The notes under the pieces were generated by a model that saw nothing but the letters and a program-made list of their open reading frames with translations, did no database searches and was not told the origin of the DNA. The position numbers and the translations under genes were made by a program. A stretch of DNA of 64,000 bases from Listeria cornellensis FSL F6-0969 (lineage in GTDB: Bacteria > Bacillota > Bacilli > Lactobacillales > Listeriaceae): the NCBI RefSeq assembly GCF_000525855.1, contig NZ_AODE01000019.1, forward strand, positions 284,736 through 348,735. The letters are read 5' to 3'. Position 1 is the first letter of the stretch; every line of letters begins with the position of its first letter. Shown here piece by piece: positions 36,365-46,703 of this stretch.

Positions 36365-37135
36365 CTAACCATCAATAACAGACCATTCATTTTGTTTCAT
36401 ATCATAAATTAAATGCGCCACCACATGGCCATATTCAATTAGATCACTGGAGCGCAATAACTCTTGCATATCATCTTTCAAATTCAAACCGATTGGTACT
36501 TCAATTTGATTGCGCGTCTTCACAGCATCGTCAAACGATATACAGGCACCTTCTCGAAAATATGTGGCGAACTTCTTAAGCAAGTCCACTGGTATGTCCG
36601 CAATTTTCTTTCGTTTCATGAAAGGCAAAACAATTTTCTCTGTCGTCATTTGCATCATATTTTTCCAGATTGCGTAGCCAAGCACATGATAGAATTGGTC
36701 TAAATTGCGGTAATAAACCTTGTTATATCTCCCATCATCTTTTGTTAGATAGACAAAGTTATTCTGGAGTTTATAATAAAACGGGGAACGTAAATGCCTG
36801 CCAGTATGCGCCAAATAGAGCAACTCAGCCACTTCTTGTGCTGTTAACTGATTCACTAAGTCAATATCTTCAAAGTCCACCCAACAAAAATCAGCATATT
36901 GCGAAACGGGCGCCTTTTTTAATTCTGGTAAATCATTCACATCACTATAATGAAAAGATGTATGTGCATTGAAAGACGCCTCAGGGAATTGATGTTTTAA
37001 CAACAGAACATTTTGAGGGGGAGTCATCACACTATTCATAAAATCGCAAAATGTAATACCGCTTGTCACAACATTATTTATCACATTATCCATATGTACA
37101 TAAATAGTTTGTTGCTTCAATATCTCTTTTTTCAT
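36365..37135 (-). CDS. Protein of unknown function, 256 residues
   Basis: I do not recognise this gene. The ATG at 37135 has GTGAGG seven bases upstream, while a frame twelve codons longer lacks one. The product is soluble, rich in aromatic residues and His, and has no signal peptide. Segments such as QYADFCWVDFEDIDLVNQLTAQEVAELLYLAHTGRH and YNKVYYRNLDQFYHVLGYAIWKNMMQ suggest an alpha-helical protein. It is isolated between the SMR/TetR genes and the repetitive secreted protein, with its own upstream gap. Confidence 0.75.
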   Translation of the reverse strand: MKKEILKQQTIYVHMDNVINNVVTSGITFCDFMNSVMTPPQNVLLLKHQFPEASFNAHTSFHYSDVNDLPELKKAPVSQYADFCWVDFEDIDLVNQLTAQEVAELLYLAHTGRHLRSPFYYKLQNNFVYLTKDDGRYNKVYYRNLDQFYHVLGYAIWKNMMQMTTEKIVLPFMKRKKIADIPVDLLKKFATYFREGACISFDDAVKTRNQIEVPIGLNLKDDMQELLRSSDLIEYGHVVAHLIYDMKQNEWSVIDG

Positions 37136-37544
37136 TGCCTCACTCACCCAATTTCTCTTATTTCTATCCACTTTCGCGCAATCATATATCCATCATACAA
37201 CACTTCTCTCTAAATGTATGTGTCAATTGATTCAAATCTTAGTTACTAATTGATGACAGACATTATTAAAGCTGTGAAAATGAAGGTTTACCCGCCACAC
37301 ACACAACTAAAAATCATCACAGTTCTGTCACATTTGTTTGTCATAATAGGGAAATTTCGTATTTTTTGTAAACGAAGTACATGGTAAAGTTATTTTAGCA
37401 AGACATCACTTAGGATAATAATTATAGGAGGAATGTTTATACTTTTCATGCAAGGTAAATTCTAAGATGGAATGCGATAACTTTAAAAAAACGGAATTAG
37501 ATTTAATCAAGGTAAATAAACCAAATTGTGGGGGAATTAATTAA
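37136..37544. other. Intergenic region with divergent promoters
   Basis: No gene of useful length is present. The right half must hold the promoter of the large secreted protein. AGGAGG near 37430 precedes only a ten-codon frame, which may be a leader or chance. The left half should hold the promoter of the unknown 256-residue protein. Confidence 0.4.
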
Positions 37545-40500
37545 ATGAATAAGAAAATGAATAAATTAGCGTTGGCTTTTCTAGCAACAAATATCATCGC
37601 AAGTACAGTAATCAATGAAATACCACTAGGCACACAAGCGGCACAACTCATTGCTGCAACAAATACTGCTGATAAAGTGGCAGAAGCAAAAGCGAATTTC
37701 CACGGCTTTAGCCTTAGTGCAGATGCAACATCATGGTTTGCTAAGATTGATGAGAAGAAAAAATCAGACTACCAATACGATTTTTATATCAATGGTTCCT
37801 TCGCTGCTTCTTGGTATGTAAATGGCGTATCACCATACGCTAATAACAGCACAGATGGTATCGACCGCATCGTTTCTCAAGGTCATACATTCAAAGAGGG
37901 CGATGTTCTGACAGCTACAGTAACGATAGATGGTACTGCGTATGAAGTTGGAAAATTAAGCTTATCATCCTACAATGACGCAAAAACCGCGGCAGATGCA
38001 TTATTCATCAACAACGACACGACAAAAGGCATCAAAGATTCAACAACACAAGCGGCAATTGATGCAGCAAAAGTTTTGGCAAACAAGGTAACAGACACAA
38101 CGAAGAAAGCAGAACTGACTAAAGAACTTACCTTAGCACAAAACATTTTAAATGCAAAAGCGAATTTCCACGGCTTGAGTGTTAATACGAATGCAACATC
38201 ATGGTCTGCTAAAATTGATGAGAAGAAAAAATCAGACTATGGATACACTTTTTCTATCAATGGTTCCTACGCTGCTTCTTGGTATACTGATGGCACATCA
38301 CCATACTCTAATAACAGCACAGATGGTATCGACCGCATCGTTTCTCAAGGGTATACATTCAAAGAGGGCGATGTTCTGACAGCTACTGTCACATTCGATG
38401 ATACTGTGTATGAAGTTGGGAAATTAACCATATCATTTTACAATGACACAAAAACCGCAGTGGATGCATTATTCATCAACAACGACTCGACGAAAGGCAT
38501 CAAAGATTCAACAACACAAGCGGCAATTGATGCAGCACAAGCTTTGATAGGCAGAGTAACAGACACAACGAAGAAAGCAGAACTGACCAAGGAACTTACC
38601 TTAGCACAAAACATTTTAAATGCAAAAACGAATTTCCATGGCTTGAGTGTTAATACGAATGCAACATCATGGTCTGCTAAAATTGATGAGAAGAAAAAAT
38701 CAGACTATGCATACACTTTTTCTATCAATGGTTCCTATGCTGCTGAATGGTATACTGTTGGGACATCACCATATGCTATTAACAGCACAGATGGTATCGA
38801 TCGTATTATTTCTCAAGGTTATGCATTCAAAGAGGGCGATGTTCTGACAGCTACTGTCACATTCGATGGTACCGTGTATGAAATCGGAAAATTAACCGTA
38901 TCATTCTACAATAACGCAAAAGCTGCGACGGATGCATTATTCATCAACAACGACTCGACGAAAGGCATCAAAGATTCAACAACACAAGCGACGATTGATG
39001 CGGCACAAGTTTTGGTAAACAAAGTAACAGATGCTACGAAGAAAGCAGCTTTACAAGCAGATATAGCCAAAGCACAAAATGAACTCAACACACGTAACGC
39101 CGAAGCAACAAAACAAGCGGCTGCAACAACAAGTGTGAATGAGCTCTTCATCAACAACAATTCAGCTAACCACATCAAAGACTCGACGAACCAAGCAGCA
39201 ATTGACGCTGCACAAGCAAAAGTGAATCTTGTAACAGACGTATCAAAAAAAAGCGGAATTACAAGCCCAAATTGACAAGGCTCAATCAGAATTTACAGCA
39301 CAAGATGCCGTAACAGTAGCGACAACTAGCGTTAACAACCTATTCGCAGATGCTCCATCAAACCAAGTACTAAAAGAAACAACAACACAAGCCATGATCG
39401 ATGCAGCACAAGCAAAAGTAGATGCTCTATCATCTAAGGTCCCAGAAAAAGCAGAACTAACAGGGGATATCAATAAAGCAAACACACTATTCAATCAGAT
39501 CGTAGCAACAACCATTGGTGCGTTAACAACAGATTCTACATCCGTGTCTGGTAAAGGCGAACCAAATGCAGATATCGTTATTAAAAACGGTAATGCCATC
39601 ATTAAATCTGGTAAAATAGCAGCTAACGGTGAGTATTTCTTCAACATCCCAACACAAGCAGCAGGCTCTACCATCACGGCTACCGTAACAAAAGCTTCCA
39701 ATGGTAAAACATCAAGTGCTAGCACAAAAATAAGCGACGAGGCGATTACAGCCACAACAATCAGTGCTCTAACAGTAGATTCTACAACAGTTTCTGGTAA
39801 AGGCGAACCGAATGCCGATGTTGTCATCAAGAATGGTACAATACAAATCAAAGCAGGTAAAGTTGCAGATGATGGTACGTATTTCTTCAACATCTCGAAA
39901 CAAGCAGCAGGTTCTACGATTACAGCAACCGTAACCAAAGCTTCTAACGGTAAAACATCAATCGCCAGCACGACAATTCCGGCAGTGGATACTAAATTAA
40001 CAGCGAATGATTATACAATCGGAACAGCTACATTAAGCGGTAAAGCCCCAACAGGTACAGGTTTTGTACGTCTTTGGGTGAACAATAAAGCTGTATCAAG
40101 CGTATCACCAAGCGCAGATGGTTCATACACATTTACAAACGTCCCTAACTTCGTAAGCTTAACAACAGATAAAGTCGAAGTTGTGGCAGTGGATAAAGCC
40201 TACAAAGAAATGGCGCGTACAACCGTCGTAACAAAAGGTATCTCTGTCTTAGACAACAGTCTGAGTGCACCAACAAGCTTCGCACTTGGAACAGATAAAA
40301 CAATCAGCGGTACTTTCGGGAGCAACGTATTCCAAGTTCGCTTAGCAATCAACGGTGTGAACAAAAAACAAGCAACAAAAACTGGCAGCAACTATACAGT
40401 GGACGCTAGCGACATCAAGAACACAACAGATACAGTTGAAATCGTAGCAGTCGATGCCCAATACAACGTAGTAGCACGCAAAACAGTGACTGTCACAGAG

Positions 40501-40758
40501 AAAGAAAGTAACGTCCTAAATATTAATCCGTATGCATTCGGTGATTCAACGATCAGCGGAACAGCAAGTAAAAATGTCTATGCCGTTCGTGTATGGGTCA
40601 ATGGAGCAGTTAAAAAGAATTTCAACATGACTGCAACTGGTGCGTTTAGCTTTGCTGATATTAAAACATTGGTAACGAAATCAACAGACATCGTGAAAGT
40701 AGTTGCGGTTGATTCCAATTATAAAGAACTCCAAAGCGTTATTCTTCAACCTAAATAA
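37545..40758 (+). CDS. Large secreted repetitive protein: Cry1Ac D-VI-like helical repeats and Ig-like domains (frameshifted copy)
   Basis: Repaired length is about 1070 residues. A signal peptide (MNKLALAFLATNIIASTVINEIPLGTQAAQ) precedes three tandem 156-residue units. Each unit holds a beta-rich block (FHGLSVNTNATSWSAKIDEK to VYEVGKL) and a helical block (DALFINND, KGIKDSTTQAAIDAAQ, TKKAELTKEL) resembling the D-VI-type helical domain found in many Listeria proteins. Two more helical blocks follow, then two Ig-like repeats (VSGKGEPNADIVIKNG) and about four repeats of the type RLWVNNKAVSSV...TDKVEVVAVD. There is no LPXTG motif, GW module or membrane tail, so it is released or held non-covalently. 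An 8-base A run at 39245-39252 has one base too many; with seven the reading is VSKKAELQAQIDKAQSEF. No function is assigned; a cell-surface or adhesive role is a guess. Confidence 0.85.
37690..39095 (+). repeat. Three tandem 468-bp repeats within the secreted protein gene
   Basis: The unit beginning with the AATTTCCA...GGCTT sequence recurs at about 37693, 38161 and 38629, a spacing of 468 bases or exactly 156 codons. Units 2 and 3 are the most alike at DNA level and unit 1 is more diverged, which suggests recent duplication or conversion between neighbours. Confidence 0.9.
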
Positions 40759-40777
40759 GCAGTTCAATCTGTAACGG

Positions 40778-40819
40778 AATACGTATCGAAAATCTGAAAT
40801 TAGATTTTCGATACGTATT
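40778..40819 (+). terminator. Strong terminator after the secreted protein gene
   Basis: AATACGTATCGAAAATCT pairs perfectly with AGATTTTCGATACGTATT across six bases, followed by TTCTGTTTT. The stem is 18 bp and lies 20 bases after the stop codon. Confidence 0.9.
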
Positions 40820-41316
40820 TTCTGTTTTATCATCAAAAGAAAGTGGAAAATTGGATAATCAGCCTTCCTTGTTGATTCTTTTTGTACATAAATTTAATAC
40901 TGGAGATATGGTATTATTAAATCTTATGTAGTTGTTATAATTCACGAGTGATATATACAATAAAACGATTGAGCTTAGATAGCAACGAGATCACATAACA
41001 ATTTTTAGCGGGATATTTAAAAGGGAGTAATCCTACATATAGTATTTTGCTGAAGCAGTGGCCTCTAATTATAAGATTGGCGTATTATCAAGACCTCTGG
41101 ACAGATATACTTAAGGTGTTATGAAGATGAACGATGCCGATTGCAAATACCATGTTTGTTCGGACACCTCCTTATAGAGGGGCTCACGCAAGGATTTTTC
41201 AACTTACCAACAGAGAAGGTTAAACAATCAGACCTCTCGGGACTTTCACTGCGTCCTAACAAATATAACGGTTTGAAAGCTCATCAACATAATGGGCCCT
41301 TTTCAGCTTTTCATAT
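40820..41316. other. About 500 bases without a recognisable gene
   Basis: A frame from 41141 to 41371 exists but has no ribosome site and crosses the terminator at 41317-41345, so I do not accept it. No RNA family, tRNA or insertion sequence is recognised. The composition is more AT-rich than the neighbours, and the stretch may be a decayed insertion. Confidence 0.35.
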
Positions 41317-41345
41317 AAAAAAGCTAGTATCCCCAGATACTAGCT
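41317..41345 (-). terminator. Terminator of the 48-residue gene
   Basis: On the minus strand GCTAGTATC-TGGG-GATACTAGC is a perfect 9-bp stem followed by six T. Confidence 0.88.
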
Positions 41346-41367
41346 CCAAAAAGTATGTCTATGTAGT

Positions 41368-41514
41368 TTAACGTACACCTAGCTTCACAATGGTTAAGTG
41401 ATTTTTTTGCAAATTATGCCAAATGTCATTTCTGGATTTGGTCTTCTCTACAAAAATACCTTTTTTCTCTAATTGTTGGATTACCTTATTCAACACATCT
41501 TTATTTTCTTGCAA
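41368..41514 (-). CDS. Small soluble protein of 48 residues with its own terminator, unknown
   Basis: A TTG at 41514 lies eight bases after TTGGAG and opens QENKDVLNKVIQQLEKKGIF, continuing VEKTKSRNDIWHNLQKNHLTIVKLGVR to a TAA at 41368. The composition is protein-like: an amphipathic helix (DVLNKVIQQLEKKG) and then a strand-rich basic end. A perfect terminator follows 22 bases after the stop, and the upstream region has room for a promoter. I do not recognise it. It could be a small regulator, an antitoxin-like protein or the end of a lost gene. Confidence 0.55.
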   Translation of the reverse strand: MQENKDVLNKVIQQLEKKGIFVEKTKSRNDIWHNLQKNHLTIVKLGVR

Positions 41515-41750
41515 ATGGTATCACTCCAATCGCTTTTCACTTACTATCCCGTTTATATTTTCTCTATAGGTTCACTTTAACACAAAACACCTGACAAAAA
41601 TAGCCCTTTTTTCAAAAAAAAATCTAGTATTTACGAATTATTTTTCGTTTTTTTAGTCCTGTAAACGGTTCAAACCCGAATATTATCCCTAAAAACAGAC
41701 TATTTCAGAAAATATTGTTATAATTAAAGAATAATGAAGGAGTGATGAAC

Positions 41751-42038
41751 ATGGCAATTTCACAGGCCAAGAAAGCACGGATGAAGCGTGTTAGAGAAGG
41801 AAAACTGGATCCAGCGATTCACAGAAGTGCTTTTGCAACGTTGGATTTAAGCACGAAACGAACAAAAACAAAGCACGAGAAAATGAATCAGAAAAAATAC
41901 AAGCAGTCTTATTCCAACGCGGAACAGGATAGCTTGTATTTTTTTACATACTACAAAACTTTTTCTAAAAAACTAATCGTACGCTCGTGTTGTGGCGCGT
42001 CAAACACTTGCTCTGGCGTGCCTTCCTCGACGATATAA
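41751..42038 (+). CDS. Small basic protein, conserved-looking, function unknown (3' end uncertain)
   Basis: AAGGAG lies eight bases before the ATG at 41751. The product [20 protein letters not shown] continues [45 protein letters not shown]. It is rich in Lys and Arg and has a regular, conserved look. The reading then runs about 85 bases into the opposite-strand glnQ gene, which is unlikely to be real. A 7-base T run near 41939-41945 precedes this, and one or two bases fewer would end the protein at about 41974 or earlier. The true length is probably 65-75 residues. The role is unknown. Confidence 0.65.
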   Translation: MAISQAKKARMKRVREGKLDPAIHRSAFATLDLSTKRTKTKHEKMNQKKYKQSYSNAEQDSLYFFTYYKTFSKKLIVRSCCGASNTCSGVPSSTI

Positions 42039-42679
42039 CCGCCGTCCATGAATATAACGCGGTCACCAACTTCTTTTGCGAAGCCCATCTCATGCGTGAC
42101 AACCATCATCGTCATGCCTTCTTTCGCTAAGTCTTTCATAACGCCTAACACTTCGCCAACCATTTCTGGGTCGAGTGCTGATGTTGGTTCGTCAAAAAGC
42201 ATGATGTCAGGATTCATCGCGAGCGCTCGGGCAATCGCGACACGTTGTTTTTGTCCGCCGGAAAGTTGGCTTGGTAGTGCGTCTGCTTTGTCTGATAGGC
42301 CAACACGTTGCAGGAGCGCAAGACCCGTTTTTCTGGCTTCTTCTTTGGATTGCTTACGTAATTCTGTCGGCGCAAGCGTGATGTTTTTCAACACAGACAT
42401 ATGCGGAAAAAGATTGAAGTGCTGGAATACCATGCCAATGTTTTCGCGTACTTTGTTGATGTCTGTTTTCTTATCGGTGATTTGGAAGTCATCTACAACC
42501 ACGTCTCCCGCTGTAATTTCCTCCAGGTTATTCATGCAGCGCAAAAACGTACTTTTTCCGGAACCGGATGGGCCGATAACGCAAACTACTTCGCCTTCTG
42601 CCACTTCAAGATTGATTCCTTTTAAGACTTCATTGGTTCCGAAGCTTTTCTTTAGATCGGTTACTTTTAGTTTAGTCAT
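41951..42679 (-). CDS. glnQ: Polar amino-acid ABC transporter ATPase (GlnQ type)
   Basis: This 242-residue ABC ATPase has Walker [19 protein letters not shown]-loop [14 protein letters not shown], signature [15 protein letters not shown], Walker [15 protein letters not shown] and the switch His in [12 protein letters not shown]. It powers uptake by the adjacent binding-protein/permease fusion, whose stop codon it overlaps by eight bases. Glutamine is the likely substrate by similarity of the pair to Listeria glutamine transporters. The specificity is inferred. Confidence 0.95.
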   Translation of the reverse strand: MTKLKVTDLKKSFGTNEVLKGINLEVAEGEVVCVIGPSGSGKSTFLRCMNNLEEITAGDVVVDDFQITDKKTDINKVRENIGMVFQHFNLFPHMSVLKNITLAPTELRKQSKEEARKTGLALLQRVGLSDKADALPSQLSGGQKQRVAIARALAMNPDIMLFDEPTSALDPEMVGEVLGVMKDLAKEGMTMMVVTHEMGFAKEVGDRVIFMDGGYIVEEGTPEQVFDAPQHERTISFLEKVL

Positions 42680-44105
42680 TGTTTACCCTCCGTTCCATCA
42701 CGTTTGATAGTTTCGTTAAGGCAGTGATGACAATCAAGTACATGATTGCAACAATCAGCCAAATAGTGGACGATTCAAATGTACGCGCGATGATAATTTT
42801 ACCAGATTGTGTTAGCTCAACAAGACCGATAACACTCATGATGGACGTATCTTTCAATGTGATGACGAATTGATTGATGAACGACGGAATCATGACGCGA
42901 ATTGCTTGTGGTAGAATGATTTTGATCATCGTTTTGCCGTATGGTAAGCCAAGTGAACGACCTGCCTCCATTTGACCTTTATCAACGGCTTGGATTCCGC
43001 CACGGATAATTTCGGTAATGTAAGCCCCCGCATTCAAACTCAAGGTGATGACTGCGGCGACGGTGGCGTCCATTTTAAAGCCCATTGCTTCGGGAATCCC
43101 GAAATAGATGAAGAAGGCGAGGACGATTAACGGAATACCACGGAAAATGTCGACGTAAACTGTTGCAATGCCGCGCAATACTTTGCTGCGACTCACTTTT
43201 AGGAAACCGAAGACAAGCCCTAGAATTGCGGCGAAAACGAGCGAAATAAGCGTTAATTTAATCGTATACCAAAGACCGAGTAGTAAGGCCGGCGCGCTTT
43301 CGATGAGTAAATCCCAGAATGATTGGGGTTTTACGTCGCTACCAATATACCGATCAATGATTTCTTTGTATTCACCGCTTGCTTTGATGTTCGTTAGTCC
43401 AACGTTGAATTTCTCAAGGAGTTCTTGATTTTTACCTTTGTTAACTGCAAAACCGTACGAATTTCCTTTTTCTTTTTCTGTGACGATATCCAGGCCGTTG
43501 CCTTGTTTTACGCCATAAGCGAGAACGGGATAGTCATCGAAACACGCGACTGAATTGCCGGTTCTAACGTCTGCGTACATGCTTGCAGAATCATCGAATG
43601 GCACAAGTGTAAAGCCGTATTTTTCTTTATTGGCATCTGCAAAAGCATAACCTTCTGTTCCTGTTTTGACAGCGACTTTCTTGCCGCGTAGGTCTTCGTA
43701 GGATTGAATCGAATCGTCGCCTTTTTTGATGGCCATAACGATGCCTGATTCAAAATAAGGATCTGAGAAATCGAATTTTTGCTTGCGTTCATCGGTGATA
43801 CTCATGCCTGCGATGACGCCGTCCACTTGGTTACTCGTCAGCGCTTGGACCGCCGCATTAAAACCGAGCGGCTTTACATTGTACTGAAAATCTTGATCTT
43901 TGGCGATGGCTTTCAGGATGTCCATATCAATCCCGACTAGCTCGCCTTTCTTATTTTGAAATTCAAACGGAGCAAACGTCTCATCTGTCCCGATTTCATA
44001 CACTTTCTGTTCTGCTGCCTGCGCTTTTGGTACAAAACTACCTGCAACCATTGCGAATACTGCCATAAATGACAAAAGTAAAAATAGTATTTTCGTCTTT
44101 TTCAT
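42672..44105 (-). CDS. Glutamine-type ABC transporter: substrate-binding domain fused to permease
   Basis: This protein is 477 residues long from the ATG at 44105, with GGGGAGG five bases upstream. A signal peptide ([29 protein letters not shown]) leads into a periplasmic-binding-protein type 2 domain ([32 protein letters not shown] ... IDRYIG, to about residue 255). A HisM-type permease domain follows with the EAA loop motif ([31 protein letters not shown]). The whole makes a membrane subunit with its own receptor, paired with GlnQ. It resembles Listeria lmo0847 in architecture. Confidence 0.93.
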   Translation of the reverse strand: MKKTKILFLLLSFMAVFAMVAGSFVPKAQAAEQKVYEIGTDETFAPFEFQNKKGELVGIDMDILKAIAKDQDFQYNVKPLGFNAAVQALTSNQVDGVIAGMSITDERKQKFDFSDPYFESGIVMAIKKGDDSIQSYEDLRGKKVAVKTGTEGYAFADANKEKYGFTLVPFDDSASMYADVRTGNSVACFDDYPVLAYGVKQGNGLDIVTEKEKGNSYGFAVNKGKNQELLEKFNVGLTNIKASGEYKEIIDRYIGSDVKPQSFWDLLIESAPALLLGLWYTIKLTLISLVFAAILGLVFGFLKVSRSKVLRGIATVYVDIFRGIPLIVLAFFIYFGIPEAMGFKMDATVAAVITLSLNAGAYITEIIRGGIQAVDKGQMEAGRSLGLPYGKTMIKIILPQAIRVMIPSFINQFVITLKDTSIMSVIGLVELTQSGKIIIARTFESSTIWLIVAIMYLIVITALTKLSNVMERRVNND

Positions 44106-44248
44106 TGTTTCCTCCCCATTTTGCAAGTATGTATATAAATTGTAACTTTGCTTTTGATGCTGTAAAAAACACGATACATTCTCGATTTTATCATAATGTA
44201 ACCTTATTGAAAATACCCAATTCGGATAAGGTTAGTAGAAGATATCAG

Positions 44249-44286
44249 AAAACCTCGGAATAATCGCGCTATTCCAAGGTTTTTTT
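44249..44286. terminator. Terminator near the end of the MetE-like gene
   Basis: AAAACCTCGGAATA and TATTCCAAGGTTTTTTT pair across about seven bases, with A and T runs on both sides. It serves the minus-strand methyltransferase gene. Confidence 0.8.
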
Positions 44287-44312
44287 ATGGCATTTCGACT
44301 TTATAAATTTTA

Positions 44313-45419
44313 TTAGGCTTCGTCGCCCCATACGTCTTTTGCAATCGCTACAACGTGTGCTAATTTTGCCCATTGTTCGTCTTCGGTGAGGATATTTCCT
44401 TCTTCTGTCGATGCAAAACCACATTGCGGGCTTAGACAAAGTTGGGAAAGTGGGACGAACTCGGATGCTTCTTTGATTCTTTTTTGAATAGCTTCTGGAT
44501 CTTCTAGAACGCCATTTTTGGATGTAATTAAACCGAGAATAATTTTCAAATCTGGGCGTTTGACGTAGCGTAATGGGGCAAAATCGCCGGAACGATCGTT
44601 GTCATACTCTAGGAAAAAGCCGTCGATATTTAGGCCGCCAAACAGTGTTTCGGCAACGGGTTCGTAGCCGCCAGAAGCAATCCATGTCGAACGGAAATTA
44701 CCGCGGCAAATATGCATCGTGATGACCATGTCCGCTGGTTTTTCGGAGACGGCTTCGTTGATTAAATTTTTATATGTTTCTTGTAAGGCATCTGGGTCAA
44801 AACCGCGCGAACGAACGACTTCCCGCTGCTCATCGGAACATAAATAACTCCAAGATGTGTCGTCGAGTTGCAAATAACGGCAACCCGCATCATAGAAAGC
44901 CTGAATCGCTTGTTTGTAGGCATTCGCTAAATCTTGAACGAATAGCGCGTTGTCTGCCAAGTACGGCGCATACTCCATATCCCCGCGGTAATGCAACATC
45001 GCTGGGCTTGGAATCGTCATTTTCGCAACGGTATCTTCTCCTGCAATGCTATGTAAAAACTGATAATCTGCGAGCATTGGATGCTTACCACATTTGATTG
45101 GTGCCACTATTTTAACAGAATGGGTTTTCGTTTGGACGTTGGCGAACTGAATGCCATCTTGCGCGTCATATCCTTCCACGCCTTCTAAGCCTTCTAAGAA
45201 ATCAAAATGCCACCAAGCGCGGCGGAACTCGCCATCAGTCACCGCTTTTAAGCCTGCCTCTTTTTGCTTAGCCACGATATATTTAATTTCTTCGTCCTCA
45301 ATCTCCCGCAATTCCGCGTCATTTATTTTGCCTGCTACTTTGTCTAGCCTTGCCTGTTTAATCGCTTCTGTTCTCAAAATGCTGCCAACTTGATCTGCTT
45401 TAAATGGTGCTTTCCCCAT
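44313..45419 (-). CDS. MetE-like cobalamin-independent methyltransferase (YxjG/YxjH type)
   Basis: This 368-residue protein is homologous to the catalytic C-terminal half of MetE. The N-terminal ADQVGSILRTEAI and TDGEFRRAWWHFDFLEGL match the YxjG/YxjH family. The zinc-site His and Cys lie in ITMHICRGN, and the second Cys is in LCLSPQCGFAS. The family transfers a methyl group from a folate to homocysteine or a related thiol. No separate N-terminal MetE half is present, so the methyl donor may differ from the classical one. I place the start at the ATG at 45419, where GGAGTGGAG precedes. There is no obvious S-box or T-box leader. Confidence 0.9.
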   Translation of the reverse strand: MGKAPFKADQVGSILRTEAIKQARLDKVAGKINDAELREIEDEEIKYIVAKQKEAGLKAVTDGEFRRAWWHFDFLEGLEGVEGYDAQDGIQFANVQTKTHSVKIVAPIKCGKHPMLADYQFLHSIAGEDTVAKMTIPSPAMLHYRGDMEYAPYLADNALFVQDLANAYKQAIQAFYDAGCRYLQLDDTSWSYLCSDEQREVVRSRGFDPDALQETYKNLINEAVSEKPADMVITMHICRGNFRSTWIASGGYEPVAETLFGGLNIDGFFLEYDNDRSGDFAPLRYVKRPDLKIILGLITSKNGVLEDPEAIQKRIKEASEFVPLSQLCLSPQCGFASTEEGNILTEDEQWAKLAHVVAIAKDVWGDEA

Positions 45420-45485
45420 GTTCTCCACTCCAATCTTCCAATTTGAAAAAACCGAACCTTTTTTACAAGGCTCAGCTCTCTTCTC

Positions 45486-45863
45486 TTACGCTTCTGCGAT
45501 TACTTCGATTTCAATATCCGCGTCATTCGGCAATTTAGCCACTTGAAAAGCGCTACGTGCCGGGTAATCTCCTTCGAAAAATGACGCATAGATTTCATTG
45601 ACCGCGATAAAATTACCAAGGTCTTTGAAAAGTACGGTTGTTTTGACGATTTTATCAAGGCTTGAGCCACCAGCTTCTAGCACCGCTTTAATGTTTGCAA
45701 ATGCTTGCTTTGTTTGTGCTTCAACGCCTTTGACCATTTCACCCGTTGCTGGATCGATACCAAGTTGCCCCGATGCATAAATAAAACCGTTTACTTTCAC
45801 TGCTTGGGAATATGGGCCCAACGCTTTTGGTGCTTGATCTGTGTGAATAATTTCTTTTGTCAT
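45486..45863 (-). CDS. ridA: RidA family (YjgF/UK114) 2-iminobutanoate/2-iminopropanoate deaminase
   Basis: This 125-residue protein has the family motifs APKALGPYSQAVKVNGFIYASGQLGIDP, the Arg in DYPARSAFQVAKLPNDADIEIEVIA and the trimer-interface Gly residues. RidA speeds hydrolysis of reactive enamines and imines released by PLP enzymes and so protects other enzymes from damage. It stands upstream of the MetE-like gene in the same direction with a 66-base gap. Confidence 0.95.
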   Translation of the reverse strand: MTKEIIHTDQAPKALGPYSQAVKVNGFIYASGQLGIDPATGEMVKGVEAQTKQAFANIKAVLEAGGSSLDKIVKTTVLFKDLGNFIAVNEIYASFFEGDYPARSAFQVAKLPNDADIEIEVIAEA

Positions 45864-45928
45864 GTCTAAATCCTCCTAATTGTTGTTTATATTAGTATTG
45901 TATTTCAATTCAGATAGTTTTGCAATCT

Positions 45929-46618
45929 TTAAATAGGTAACTTATCACGAAAATCGTGCCAACGTTCGTTGATAATGTGTTGAATTTGACTTATGACATC
46001 GTGTACATTCGACATAAACACTTGGATGAGCAGATACACACCGGTCAACGTTATAATCGTAACAACCACAAATACTAAAATACTGACCCAATACACATCG
46101 ATACGCGATTTTTCGTAATGACCAATAATAAAATACATAATGGCATATGGCAGAAATAGCAGTGCCATCAAGCAGAGTAACACCGATATAAGTACCGAAC
46201 CGAAGCATGTCATGATGATAGATACGAGTATAATAACAAGCGGAAACGTAATCATACCGCCAATACCCGCAGCACTTTTCATAAATGTCACTTCCTTGAT
46301 TCCCATGACATAGCGTATTGCAACCCAAGAAACCGTTATATTCAACAACATTAAAATGAAGATATAAATAAAAATCTGCCCTGAAGAAACAAAAATAGCG
46401 GTAACTACTTTTTGCAATATGGGATACTCTTGCAAAGCGCTTAATATGAGCCCTTTCATGTTCCAGCTATATTGCAAGGATAGTCCAATAACAAATAGTA
46501 AAACGTGAAATAGTCCAAATGCCCCCTTTTCTTGACTTGCTTGCATACTCGTTTTTACTGGTCGAACAATCGTCATCCCCACATATGAAAAATAATCTCG
46601 AATCATTTCAAAACTCAC
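45929..46618 (-). CDS. Multi-span membrane protein, Yip1/YesK-like, unknown
   Basis: This 229-residue protein has an amphipathic N-terminus (MSFEMIRDYFSYVGMTIVRPVKTSMQ) and five or six hydrophobic spans. The layout resembles the Yip1-type domain of Firmicutes. No catalytic motif is seen. It diverges from the DUF1294 gene with an 85-base gap. The function is unknown. Confidence 0.75.
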   Translation of the reverse strand: MSFEMIRDYFSYVGMTIVRPVKTSMQASQEKGAFGLFHVLLFVIGLSLQYSWNMKGLILSALQEYPILQKVVTAIFVSSGQIFIYIFILMLLNITVSWVAIRYVMGIKEVTFMKSAAGIGGMITFPLVIILVSIIMTCFGSVLISVLLCLMALLFLPYAIMYFIIGHYEKSRIDVYWVSILVFVVVTIITLTGVYLLIQVFMSNVHDVISQIQHIINERWHDFRDKLPI

Positions 46619-46703
46619 TCCTTTTTAATATGCTATAATTATAACTTGTCGCCATTCGTTTGGCACTTTTAAGATAATTTTTTTGAACAGACAGGAGGGT
46701 CCT

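Noticed and set aside
37430..37475. Ten-codon leader peptide after AGGAGG
   Set aside because: Too short to support, and there is no repeated codon or attenuator structure following it.
41141..41371. 76-codon plus-strand frame
   Set aside because: It has no ribosome site, an unnatural composition, and runs through the perfect terminator of the 48-residue gene on the other strand.
45429..45485. Possible S-box or T-box before the MetE-like gene
   Set aside because: No conserved riboswitch motif is seen in the gap, which is only 66 bases and follows ridA.
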